Shown here one piece after another: positions 7,105-14,596 of a stretch of DNA of 64,000 bases (positions are counted from its first letter, which is position 1; the number at the start of each line of letters is the position of its first letter). The stretch is from the NCBI GenBank assembly GCA_003153505.1, contig PLZA01000018.1, forward strand, positions 1-64,000, given 5' to 3'. The DNA is from Candidatus Dormiibacterota bacterium (GTDB lineage: Bacteria; Chloroflexota; Dormibacteria; Aeolococcales; Aeolococcaceae). Below the pieces are notes generated by a model that was not told where the DNA came from, searched no databases, and saw nothing but the letters and a program-made list of their open reading frames with translations. The translations under genes and the position numbers were made by a program.

Positions 7105-7923
7105 ATGGCTGAGATCGTCTCGCTGTCGGAGGGCATCGCCGCCGTTGTGCGCGACGGCGACACGCTCGCGATGGAGGGATTCACCCACCTCATCCCCTTC
7201 GCGGCCGGCCACGAGATCATTCGCCAGCATCGGCGCGACCTCACCCTGGTCCGGATGACCCCCGACCTCATCTACGACCAGCTGATCGGTATGGGGTGCG
7301 CGTCCAAGCTCATCTTCTCGTGGGGCGGCAACCCGGGTGTCGGCTCGCTCCACCGGTTTCGCGATGCCGTCGAGAACTCGTGGCCATTGCCGCTGGAACT
7401 TGAGGAGCACAGCCATGCCGGCATGGCCAACCGCTACCTCGCCGGGGCGAGCGGCATTCCGTTCGCAGTTCTGCGCGGGTATGTCGGAACAGATCTTCCG
7501 GCGCAGACCGACACCATCCGGCCGATCACGTGCCCGTTCACCGGCGAGGTGCTGACCGCGGTCCCCGCCCTGTCGCCTGACGTCACGATCATCCATGCGC
7601 AGCGTGCCGACCGCAAAGGCAACGTGCAGATGTGGGGCATCCTCGGCGTGCAGAAAGAAGCCGTGCTGGCCGCGAAACGGTCGCTGATCACCGTCGAGGA
7701 GATCGTCGACAGCCTTGACCCGAAACCGCAGGAGGTCGTGCTCCCGTCGTTCGCAACCACCTACGTCGCGGTCGCGCCGGGCGGGTCGCACCCCTCCTAC
7801 GCGCAGGGATATTCCTTGCGAGACAACGCGTTCTACACAGAGTGGGACGCGATCAGCAAGGATCGCGGCACCTTCCTGCGCTGGATGGAGGAGAACGTTG
7901 TGCGCCGGGCACCGGCAGCGTGA
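7105..7923 (+). CDS. pcaI: 3-oxoadipate CoA-transferase subunit A
   Basis: 272 aa from the ATG at 7105; a GTG six bases upstream (7099) is equally possible. It is a family I CoA-transferase alpha subunit of the glutaconate-transferase-like group. An early AMEGFTHLIPFAAGHE segment and the central SWGGNPGVGSLHRFRDA segment are family-like, and DVTIIHAQRADRKGNVQ is typical of the alpha subunit. With PcaJ it moves CoA from succinyl-CoA to 3-oxoadipate. It is the first gene of the pca operon and overlaps pcaJ by 4 bp. The assignment to 3-oxoadipate rather than another 3-oxoacid or glutaconate rests on the surrounding pca genes. Confidence 0.85.
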   Translation: MAEIVSLSEGIAAVVRDGDTLAMEGFTHLIPFAAGHEIIRQHRRDLTLVRMTPDLIYDQLIGMGCASKLIFSWGGNPGVGSLHRFRDAVENSWPLPLELEEHSHAGMANRYLAGASGIPFAVLRGYVGTDLPAQTDTIRPITCPFTGEVLTAVPALSPDVTIIHAQRADRKGNVQMWGILGVQKEAVLAAKRSLITVEEIVDSLDPKPQEVVLPSFATTYVAVAPGGSHPSYAQGYSLRDNAFYTEWDAISKDRGTFLRWMEENVVRRAPAA

Positions 7924-8681
7924 CCGCGGCGTACACGTCCGACGAGATGATGACCGTGGCGGCCGCGCGCCAGCTGCACAACGGCACCGTCTGCTTCGTC
8001 GGTATCGGGCTGCCGAGCGCGGCGGCGAACCTCGCGCGTATGACCAGCGCGCCGGACGTCGTGCTCATCTATGAGTCGGGGACGCTCGGCGCCAAGCCCG
8101 ACCGCCTGCCCCTGTCGATCGGCGACGGCATCCTCGCCGAGACCGCCGACGCGGTGGTCAGCGTTCCCGAGGTCTTCAACTACTGGCTGCAACCGGGACG
8201 GATCGACGTCGGCTTTCTCAGCGCGGCCCAGATCGACCGCTACGCCAATATCAACACCACTGTGATCGGCACCGATTACCGCCATCCGAAGGTTCGGCTC
8301 CCGGGCGCAGGCGGCGCGCCCGAAATCGCCGCATCATGCCGCGAGGTCGTCGTTGTGCTTCGCCAGACACGCCGCACGTTCGTCGACCGAGTCGACTTCG
8401 TCACCTCGGTCGGCTTCGGTCGCGGACCCGGCGACCGGCAGCGTCTCGGCCTCAGCGGGTCCGGCCCGCGCGTCGTCATCACCGATTTCGGCATCCTGTC
8501 ACCCGACCCGGAGACCTGCGAGCTGACCCTGGTCGGCGTTCACCACGGCTGCACCGCCGACGACGCGCGAGCAGCGACCGGATGGCCGCTCGCGGTGGCG
8601 CCGGACCTCGCCACCATCGACCCACCGAACCAGGAGGAGCTGATCGTGCTGCGCCGTCTCGAGGCGACCAAGGGAGCGTGA
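7920..8681 (+). CDS. pcaJ: 3-oxoadipate CoA-transferase subunit B
   Basis: 253 aa from a GTG that overlaps the pcaI stop (GTGA). The catalytic glutamate that forms the enzyme-CoA thioester is Glu52 in IYESGTLGAKP. The glycine-rich FVGIGLPSAAANLAR before it and the later ITDFGILSPDPETCELTLV are typical of the beta subunit. It pairs with PcaI to make 3-oxoadipyl-CoA. A 4-bp GTGA overlap follows with a thiolase remnant, so the gene order matches the common pcaI-pcaJ-pcaF arrangement. Confidence 0.87.
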   Translation: MTAAYTSDEMMTVAAARQLHNGTVCFVGIGLPSAAANLARMTSAPDVVLIYESGTLGAKPDRLPLSIGDGILAETADAVVSVPEVFNYWLQPGRIDVGFLSAAQIDRYANINTTVIGTDYRHPKVRLPGAGGAPEIAASCREVVVVLRQTRRTFVDRVDFVTSVGFGRGPGDRQRLGLSGSGPRVVITDFGILSPDPETCELTLVGVHHGCTADDARAATGWPLAVAPDLATIDPPNQEELIVLRRLEATKGA

Positions 8682-8791
8682 CCGAGGACGTCTTCGTCCT
8701 GGACGCCCTCCGACGTCGCGGCGGCGGCTACGGCCTCGCCGCCATCTGCATCGGCGTGGGCCAGGGACTGGCCGTGGTCCTCGAGGGTTGA
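8678..8791 (+). pseudogene. pcaF: 3-oxoadipyl-CoA thiolase reduced to its two ends
   Basis: A 37-aa frame begins at GTG overlapping the pcaJ stop and ends in a TGATG overlap with pcaH, exactly where pcaF would lie. Its first ten residues (TEDVFVLDAL) match a thiolase N-terminus. The rest (RRRGGGYGLAAICIGVGQG, then LAVVLE) matches a thiolase C-terminus. About 350 central residues, including the nucleophilic Cys and the catalytic His, are missing. Both coupling overlaps survive. The simplest reading is a precise in-frame internal deletion, perhaps at a short CTCCGA homology, or a collapsed assembly. No function is expected. Confidence 0.75.
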
Positions 8792-9489
8792 TGTCCATCT
8801 CCACGCGTCGCGCACACCCGCCCAACGACAGCCCCGATTACCAGTCCAGCCGGTTGCGGGCTCCAAAGCAGCCGCTGCGCGTGCTCCCGGGACGGCTCGG
8901 CGAGCTCACGGCGCCGCTCCTGGCGGGCGAGACCGTCGGCGCGCTCGACAACGACCTCACCAGGCAGCACGACGCTGAGCCCCTCGGCGAGCGGATCACG
9001 ATCAGCGGGCGAGTCCTCGACGAGGACGGGGACCCGGTGAGCGGAGCGCTGATCGAGGTCTGGCAGGCGAACGCAGCCGGGCGATACGCGCATCGCTCAG
9101 ATCAGCACCCCGCGCCGCTGGATCCGAATTTCAGCGGCGCGGGCCGTTGCCTCACCGACGCGGACGGTGGCTACCGGTTCGTCACCATCAAACCCGGTGC
9201 ATACCCGTGGCGCAACCACCCCAACGCGTGGCGGCCGGCACACGTGCATTTCTCGGTGTTTTCCCCCGCGTTCGCCCAACGCCTGGTGACCCAGATGTAC
9301 TTTCCCGGCGACCCGCTCTTCGGGCAGGACCCGATCTTCAATGCGGTGTCGGGCGACGATGCGGGGCAACGCCTGGTGGCACGGTGGTCGCTCGAGCTCA
9401 CCGAGCCGGAGTGGTCGCTCGGCTTCGCCTGGGACATCGTCGTAGCAGGGCGCGAGGCAACCCCGCTCGACGATGATGCCCCTGGATGA
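8791..9489 (+). CDS. pcaH: Protocatechuate 3,4-dioxygenase beta subunit
   Basis: 232 aa from the ATG at 8791, which overlaps the previous stop; the adjacent TTG at 8788 is less likely. This is the iron-carrying subunit. The ligands are Tyr99 (AGRYAHRSD), Tyr138 (PGAYPWRNH), His151 and His153 (WRPAHVHFSVF). The N-terminal PNDSPDYQSSRLRAPKQPL and the TQMYFPGDPLF stretch are PcaH-typical. With PcaG it cleaves protocatechuate between its hydroxyls to 3-carboxy-cis,cis-muconate. It overlaps pcaG by 4 bp. Confidence 0.95.
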   Translation: MSISTRRAHPPNDSPDYQSSRLRAPKQPLRVLPGRLGELTAPLLAGETVGALDNDLTRQHDAEPLGERITISGRVLDEDGDPVSGALIEVWQANAAGRYAHRSDQHPAPLDPNFSGAGRCLTDADGGYRFVTIKPGAYPWRNHPNAWRPAHVHFSVFSPAFAQRLVTQMYFPGDPLFGQDPIFNAVSGDDAGQRLVARWSLELTEPEWSLGFAWDIVVAGREATPLDDDAPG

Positions 9490-9971
9490 GACTGCCGCTC
9501 ACGCCCTCGCAGACGGTCGGACCGTTCTTCCAGATCGGGCTGTCGACAACCATCGGATCGCACGTTGTCGGCGAGGGAATGCCGGGGGCGGTGCGCATCT
9601 CCGGGCAGGTGCTCGACGGCGCCGGCGAACCCGTTCCGGACGCGCTGATCGAGACCTGGCAGCCGGAGGGCGCAGGCCGTTGCGCCACCGACGACGAGGG
9701 CCATTTCGCGATCATCACCTCCAAGCCGGCGCGAACTGTTGCGGGCGACGCGCCGCACCTCGACGTGTCGGTCTTCGCGCGCGGGCTCCTCACGCGGTTG
9801 GTGACGCGCCTGTATTTCCCGGATGAACGCGAGACGAATGACGCCGACCCGGTGCTTCAGGCGCTTTCTCCCGCCGAGCGGTCGACGCTGGTGGCGGTGA
9901 GCGACGACGGCGGGCTCCGGTTCGACATCCACCTCCAGGGCGCGCGTGAGACGGTCTTCTTCGATCGCTGA
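9486..9971 (+). CDS. pcaG: Protocatechuate 3,4-dioxygenase alpha subunit, short form
   Basis: 161 aa, about 30-40 residues shorter than most PcaG proteins. The N-terminal LTPSQTVGPFFQIGL, the sandwich strand PDALIETWQ and the C-terminal VSVFARGLLTRLVTRLYFP are clear. The missing part is the loop that normally follows ETWQ, before GRCATDDEGHF. The alpha chain carries no iron, so activity with PcaH is still plausible, but the loop helps shape the substrate pocket. Its start overlaps pcaH by 4 bp and its end overlaps pcaB by 26 bp. Confidence 0.88.
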   Translation: MRLPLTPSQTVGPFFQIGLSTTIGSHVVGEGMPGAVRISGQVLDGAGEPVPDALIETWQPEGAGRCATDDEGHFAIITSKPARTVAGDAPHLDVSVFARGLLTRLVTRLYFPDERETNDADPVLQALSPAERSTLVAVSDDGGLRFDIHLQGARETVFFDR

Positions 9972-11304
9972 AGGACTGGTCGATCCGCTGTTCGGCAACC
10001 CCGATGTCGATGCGGCGGTGAGCGACTCGGCGTGGCTGCAGGCAATGCTCGATTTCGAGGCGGCGCTTGCGGAGTCGGAGGCCGATGCCGGCCTGATTCC
10101 TCCGGCTGCCGCAGCCGAGATCGCCGCTGCGTGCCGCGCAGAGCTGTTCGATGCCGCGGAGATCGGGCGCCAATCCCTTACGGCGGGCAACCCCGCGGCG
10201 CCATTAGTGCGCGCCCTGACCGACGCCGTGTCAGCGGAGTCGCAGGAGTACGTGCATGCAGGGGCCACCAGCCAGGATGTGATCGACACCGCGTTCTCGC
10301 TGATGGCCCGGCGGGCGCTCGATCTGATGCTCGATGACCTGTCGACCGTCGGAGCGGCATGCGCCGGCCTGGCGGAGACACATCGGACCACCCTGATGAC
10401 CGCGCGCACGCTGCTCCAGCCGGCCACGCCGACCACGTTCGGGTTCAAGGCCGCAGCCTGGTTGGTAAGCGTGGACGCGGCGTACGCATTGCTCGCGCAG
10501 GTGCGAGCGGAGCGGCTCGCCGTGCAGCTCGGAGGGGCCTCGGGGACGCTCGGGTCGCTGGAGGGCGCGGGTGTCGAGGTCGCGCGCCGGCTTGCACTGC
10601 GTCTCGAGCTCGCCGAGCCCGTCCTCCCCTGGCACACCGATCGCACTCGGGTTGCGGCGCTCGCGGCCGCGCTCGGCACGGCTGTCGGCGTCGCCGGCAA
10701 GATCGCGCGCGACGTCGTGCTGCTCGCCCAGGCAGAGGTCGCCGAGGCGGAAGAGGCGGAGCGCGGCACCTCGTCGACGTTGCCCCAGAAGCGAAACCCG
10801 GTTCGCGCCGTGCTCATCCTGGCAGCGGCGGCGCGCGCGCCCGGGCTCGTGGGCACCGTCTTCAGCGCGATGGTGCAGGAACACGAGCGCGCCGCGGGTG
10901 CGTGGCACGCCGAGTGGGAGCCCGTTCGCGAACTGCTCCGCGTCACGGGCGGAGCGATGCATCACACAGCGGTGTTGCTGGGCTCGCTGCGCGTCGACCC
11001 TCGGCGTATGGAGGAGAACCTGGCGTCGGACGGCGGCCTGGTGATGGCCGAGAGCCTGGCGCTGCAACTCTCGCGCCACGCGGGACGATCTGGGGCGCGC
11101 GAGATCGTGCGTCGCTGCAGCGAGGAGGCAATCGATCGCCATATCGCCTTTTCCGCTGTGGTGCGCTCCGATGCCGAGGTGCACCAACACCTCGCCGACG
11201 ATCAGATTGCCGCTGCGCTCGATCCGTCGCGGTACCTGGGGTCGATCGACTTGTGGATCCAGCGCGCGCAGGACTCACACAGTGCCGCCGGCATGCGCGC
11301 ATGA
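9946..11304 (+). CDS. pcaB: 3-carboxy-cis,cis-muconate cycloisomerase
   Basis: 452 aa from GTG at 9946, inside the end of pcaG. It belongs to the fumarase/aspartase superfamily. The N-terminal LVDPLFGNPDVDAAVSD and the VHAGATSQDVIDTA segment (region 2) are present, as is the signature loop GTSSTLPQKRNPV. It lactonises 3-carboxymuconate to 4-carboxymuconolactone. It is coupled to pcaD by an ATGA overlap. The first eight residues are poorly conserved, so the exact start is uncertain. Confidence 0.93.
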   Translation: MRRSSSIAEGLVDPLFGNPDVDAAVSDSAWLQAMLDFEAALAESEADAGLIPPAAAAEIAAACRAELFDAAEIGRQSLTAGNPAAPLVRALTDAVSAESQEYVHAGATSQDVIDTAFSLMARRALDLMLDDLSTVGAACAGLAETHRTTLMTARTLLQPATPTTFGFKAAAWLVSVDAAYALLAQVRAERLAVQLGGASGTLGSLEGAGVEVARRLALRLELAEPVLPWHTDRTRVAALAAALGTAVGVAGKIARDVVLLAQAEVAEAEEAERGTSSTLPQKRNPVRAVLILAAAARAPGLVGTVFSAMVQEHERAAGAWHAEWEPVRELLRVTGGAMHHTAVLLGSLRVDPRRMEENLASDGGLVMAESLALQLSRHAGRSGAREIVRRCSEEAIDRHIAFSAVVRSDAEVHQHLADDQIAAALDPSRYLGSIDLWIQRAQDSHSAAGMRA

Positions 11305-12080
11305 GCCTCGAGCTGGCCTATACGCTGCTCGGGGATCGCGACAAGCCGATGCTGGTGATGAGCAGCGCGCTCGGCGCCTCGAGGGCGATGTGGGCTGCGC
11401 AGGAGCCGCTCTCGGCACACTTCTGTCTGCTGCTCTACGACTACCGCGGCCTCGGCGCCTCGCCCGCGCCGCCGGGACCGTACAGCGTCGAGGACCTCGG
11501 GAACGACGTGGTCGCCCTCATCGACGGGCTCGGTGTCGCATCGGTGGCGTTCTGCGGCGTGTCGCTGGGTGGCATGGTCGGTCTCTGGGTGGCGGCGCAC
11601 CACCCGGCGCGAGTCACCAGGCTCGTGGCGATGGGTGCTTTGTCACGGCCGCAACCGGCGAGCCGGTACACGGAACGCGCCGCCGCCGTCCGTGCGGCGG
11701 GCATCGAGCCGCTCGCAGCCGGCGTCGCGGCTCGGTGGTTCACCGAGCGGTTCGTGGCGGAGCACCCGGCGACCATCCGGGGCTATGCGGCCCAGCTGGT
11801 CGGCATGAGCGCGGAGGGATATGCGAGTTGCTGCGAGGCCGTTGCCGCGTGCGATCTGCGCACCGACATCCACAGGATCGACGCGCGGACCCTGATCATC
11901 GCCGGCGCCGAGGATCCGTTCGTCCCGGCTGCGAGCGCGGTGATGTTCAGCGCGTCGTTCCGGGACGCGAGTGTCGCCGTGGTCGCGGATGCGGCGCACC
12001 TGGTCAACGTCGAGCAGCCGGGCATCGTGAACCGGCTGGTGCTCGAACACCTGACGGAAGATGATGGAGGAACGCCGTGA
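11301..12080 (+). CDS. pcaD: 3-oxoadipate enol-lactonase
   Basis: 259 aa, ATG overlapping the pcaB stop. It is an alpha/beta hydrolase with the nucleophile elbow GVSLGGM (Ser88), a candidate acid in AGAEDPFVP and the His in ADAAHLVNVEQP. The oxyanion region lies near SSALGASRAMW. It hydrolyses 3-oxoadipate enol-lactone to 3-oxoadipate. In some bacteria pcaD and pcaC are fused as pcaL; here they are separate but overlap by 4 bp. Confidence 0.92.
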   Translation: MSLELAYTLLGDRDKPMLVMSSALGASRAMWAAQEPLSAHFCLLLYDYRGLGASPAPPGPYSVEDLGNDVVALIDGLGVASVAFCGVSLGGMVGLWVAAHHPARVTRLVAMGALSRPQPASRYTERAAAVRAAGIEPLAAGVAARWFTERFVAEHPATIRGYAAQLVGMSAEGYASCCEAVAACDLRTDIHRIDARTLIIAGAEDPFVPAASAVMFSASFRDASVAVVADAAHLVNVEQPGIVNRLVLEHLTEDDGGTP

Positions 12081-12469
12081 GCGATGACATGCTGGAGCGG
12101 GGAATGTCCACCCGGCGCGAGGTCCTCGGCGATGCGCACGTGGACCGCGCCATGGCCGATGCCGACGCTTTCACCGCGGATTTCCAGGAATACATCACGC
12201 GCGCGGCGTGGGGTGCTGTCTGGTCGCGACCGGGTCTCGATCGGCGCACGCGCAGCTGCATCACGCTGGCGATGCTTGCCGCCCAGGGATCGGAGCACGA
12301 GCTCGCCCTGCACGTGCGCGCAGCAGTGCGCAATGGCGTCAGCGTTGCGGAGATCAAGGAGATCCTGCTGCAAGTCGCCGTGTATGCCGGCGTTCCGCGC
12401 GCCAACCGCGCCTTCAGCATCGCCCGCGACGCGCTCCGCGATGCTGCTCACCCGCCGGAGTCTGGGTGA
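12077..12469 (+). CDS. pcaC: 4-carboxymuconolactone decarboxylase
   Basis: 130 aa, the typical size, starting with GTG in the pcaD stop. The family pattern is intact: an N-terminal ERGMSTRREVLGDAHVD, a central LDRRTRSCITLAMLAA, HELALHVRAAVRNGVS with the conserved His, and the closing YAGVPRANRAF. It decarboxylates 4-carboxymuconolactone to 3-oxoadipate enol-lactone. It overlaps the regulator gene by 4 bp. Confidence 0.94.
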   Translation: MSDDMLERGMSTRREVLGDAHVDRAMADADAFTADFQEYITRAAWGAVWSRPGLDRRTRSCITLAMLAAQGSEHELALHVRAAVRNGVSVAEIKEILLQVAVYAGVPRANRAFSIARDALRDAAHPPESG

Positions 12470-13284
12470 CCGACGCGGATCGACCGGCGACCGCGCGCGT
12501 TGATCGCGGCATCGGCACTGACTTCGTGCAATCCCTGGAGCGCGGCCTCGCGGTCATCCGAGCGTTCGACGCCGAGCACCCGGAGCTCACGCTCAGCGAG
12601 GTTGCGCGTGCCGCGGGGCTGACCCGCGCATCGGCACGGCGATTCCTTCGCACTCTGTCCAAGCTCGGCTACGTGCGCAGCAACGGCCGCCTCTTCGCGC
12701 TCCGTCCCCGTGTGCTCGAGCTTGGCTACGCATACCTCTCGAGCCTCAGCCTCCACGAGGTTGCGCAACCCCATCTCGAGCGTCTGGTCAGCATGCTTCG
12801 CGAGTCGTCATCGGTGTCGGTGCTCGACGCCGATGACGTGGTCTATGTCGCCCGTGTACCAACCCGCCGGATCATGACCGTCACGATCAGCGTGGGCACT
12901 CGGTTCCCGGCGTACGCCACCTCGATGGGGCGGGTGCTGCTCGCCGGGCAGAGTGACGAGTGGCTCGACGGCTACTTCGCGACCGTGGAACTCCGACGCC
13001 TGACCGCACGCACGGTGACAGACATCCCCACGCTGCGCGCCGAATTGCTCCTGGTGCGCGAGCAGGGCTGGGCCTTCGTCGACGAGGAGCTCGAGGAGGG
13101 TCTTCGCGCCATCGCCGCGCCGATCAACGATCTGACGGGGCGGGTGATCGCGGCGGTCAACGTGTCCTCACCGGTGAGCCGCGGGAGCGCCGATCTGGTG
13201 CGTGGAGAATTCCTGCCGCACCTGCTTGCGGCAGCGCGCGGCATCGAGGAGGATTTGAGCCACAGCGCAACCGGGTCGCGCTGA
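12466..13284 (+). CDS. IclR-family regulator of the pca/pob genes
   Basis: 272 aa from GTG overlapping the pcaC stop. The N-terminal winged helix-turn-helix spans about residues 20-85 (SLERGLAVIRAF, LSEVARAAGLTRASARRFLR). The IclR effector domain follows, with RRIMTVTISVGTRFPAYATS and a late EEGLRAIAAPINDLTGR stretch. These features match the PcaR/PobR/CatR subgroup that senses beta-ketoadipate pathway intermediates. As the last gene of the pca operon it would be autoregulated. The GTTCG-N5-CGAAC palindromes near 6954 are its likely targets. The effector is not determinable here. Confidence 0.9.
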   Translation: MTDADRPATARVDRGIGTDFVQSLERGLAVIRAFDAEHPELTLSEVARAAGLTRASARRFLRTLSKLGYVRSNGRLFALRPRVLELGYAYLSSLSLHEVAQPHLERLVSMLRESSSVSVLDADDVVYVARVPTRRIMTVTISVGTRFPAYATSMGRVLLAGQSDEWLDGYFATVELRRLTARTVTDIPTLRAELLLVREQGWAFVDEELEEGLRAIAAPINDLTGRVIAAVNVSSPVSRGSADLVRGEFLPHLLAAARGIEEDLSHSATGSR

Positions 13285-13309
13285 CATCCGTGCATCGGGG
13301 AGTCTGAGC

Positions 13310-14026
13310 GTGCCAGTCGTCCACGTCCGTGACATCGACATGTACTACGAGGTGCATGGATCGGGGGAACCGCTCGTCTTGATTGGCGGGCTGGCCAGCG
13401 ACATCTCGGAGACGACGTGGTTGACCGAATGGTGCGCCAAAACCCATCGCGTGCTCGCCTTCGACAACCGCGGCGCCGGGCGCACCGACAAGCCGGACGC
13501 CCCGTACACGGTCCCGATGATGGCCGACGACACGGACGCCCTGATGGAGGCGGTCGGCATGGCGCACGCGACGGTGCTCGGCGTGTCCATGGGCGGCCGG
13601 ATCGCGCTCTACCTGACGCTCGAGCACCCTGACCGCGTGGCACGGCTGATTCTCGTCAGCACCACGGCATCCGCGAGGCCCGAGCACTCGACGCGCATGG
13701 AGATGCTGGGCATGCTGTCGGGCCTGGTGTTCCGGGGGAAGTATCCCCAGCCGCGATACGCATTCACGCACCAGCGCGAGGCTTCGCGTGCCTACGACTG
13801 CGTGGACCGCCTCGGCGAGATTCACGTCCCCACCACGATTCTCCATGGCAGGAAGGACAGGGTCGCTCCGCTGCGCGAGGCGGAGAGGATGCGTCGCGGC
13901 ATCGCCGATTCCCACATGGTGACCTTTCACAGTGGTCATCTCTTCTTCGTCGTGCGCGAGCGCAAGTGGTTCCTCGACAGCCTGGCGTCCGCTCTGGCCA
14001 CTGGGTCGTCACTGAACGCGTCATGA
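13310..14026 (+). CDS. Alpha/beta hydrolase, enol-lactonase-like
   Basis: 238 aa from GTG, 25 bp after the regulator. The fold is clear: oxyanion region LVLIGGLASD, strand/turn LAFDNRGAGRTDKP, and nucleophile Ser93 in GVSMGGRIA. The acid is probably in LHGRKDRVAP and the His is in FHSGHLFF. It resembles PcaD-type and other small esterases, but the family is broad. Its place directly after the pca operon suggests hydrolysis of an aromatic-derived ester or lactone. The cap region is short (total 238 aa versus about 260 for PcaD). Confidence 0.75.
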   Translation: MPVVHVRDIDMYYEVHGSGEPLVLIGGLASDISETTWLTEWCAKTHRVLAFDNRGAGRTDKPDAPYTVPMMADDTDALMEAVGMAHATVLGVSMGGRIALYLTLEHPDRVARLILVSTTASARPEHSTRMEMLGMLSGLVFRGKYPQPRYAFTHQREASRAYDCVDRLGEIHVPTTILHGRKDRVAPLREAERMRRGIADSHMVTFHSGHLFFVVRERKWFLDSLASALATGSSLNAS

Positions 14027-14556
14027 GCGCGACCTGGGTGGCCCTGCTGCGCGGTATCAACGTCGGGCGCGGGAAGCGGATCGCGATGGCGGATCTGCGC
14101 GGCATGCTGGAGGGACTCGGCTACGCAGACGTACGCACCCACGGGCAGAGTGGGAATGTCGCCTTCACGTTCAGGCAATTAAAGGCTGACTCCCTCGAGC
14201 AACAGATCTCAACCAGCATCCGCAGCGATTTCGGGATGGACGTGGTCGTGTTCGTGCGCACGGCGGCCGAGTTCGCGGCCGCGGTCGACGCGAATCCTTT
14301 CGTGGCGCGCGGCGTGGCCTCGAACGAGCTGCACGCCGCCTTTCTGAGCGCGGAACCGTCCACGGCGACCGCAGCCGGCATCGACCGGAAGGCCCATCTA
14401 CCCGACGAGTTCGCATTCGGGAAGGGCGTGGTCTATCTGCGTCTTCCCCACGGGATCATGGGCTCCACGTTGCCCGATTGGGACCGCGTGCTCGGAGTGC
14501 GCGCGACCCAACGGAACTGGAATACGACCACGAGACTGCGTCAGCTGATCAGGTGA
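14023..14556 (+). CDS. DUF1697 family protein
   Basis: 177 aa, ATG overlapping the hydrolase stop (ATGA). The opening WVALLRGINVGRGKRIAMAD and the motif YADVRTHGQSGNVAF are the DUF1697 hallmarks, and the end WNTTTRLRQLI is family-typical. The biochemical role of the family is unknown. Its neighbours give no specific hint beyond co-transcription with a hydrolase. It converges on the monooxygenase/reductase gene with 40 bp between the two stops. Confidence 0.85.
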   Translation: MSATWVALLRGINVGRGKRIAMADLRGMLEGLGYADVRTHGQSGNVAFTFRQLKADSLEQQISTSIRSDFGMDVVVFVRTAAEFAAAVDANPFVARGVASNELHAAFLSAEPSTATAAGIDRKAHLPDEFAFGKGVVYLRLPHGIMGSTLPDWDRVLGVRATQRNWNTTTRLRQLIR

Positions 14557-14596
14557 CCGTTGCACGTCCGACGATGCCTTGATATTGAGCACCCGC

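Noticed and set aside
10359-11300. Extended N-terminus for the enol-lactonase in the same frame
   Set aside because: The extra 314 residues lie inside pcaB and are Arg/Ala-rich shadow sequence; the ATG at 11301 overlaps the pcaB stop and gives a normal-length PcaD.
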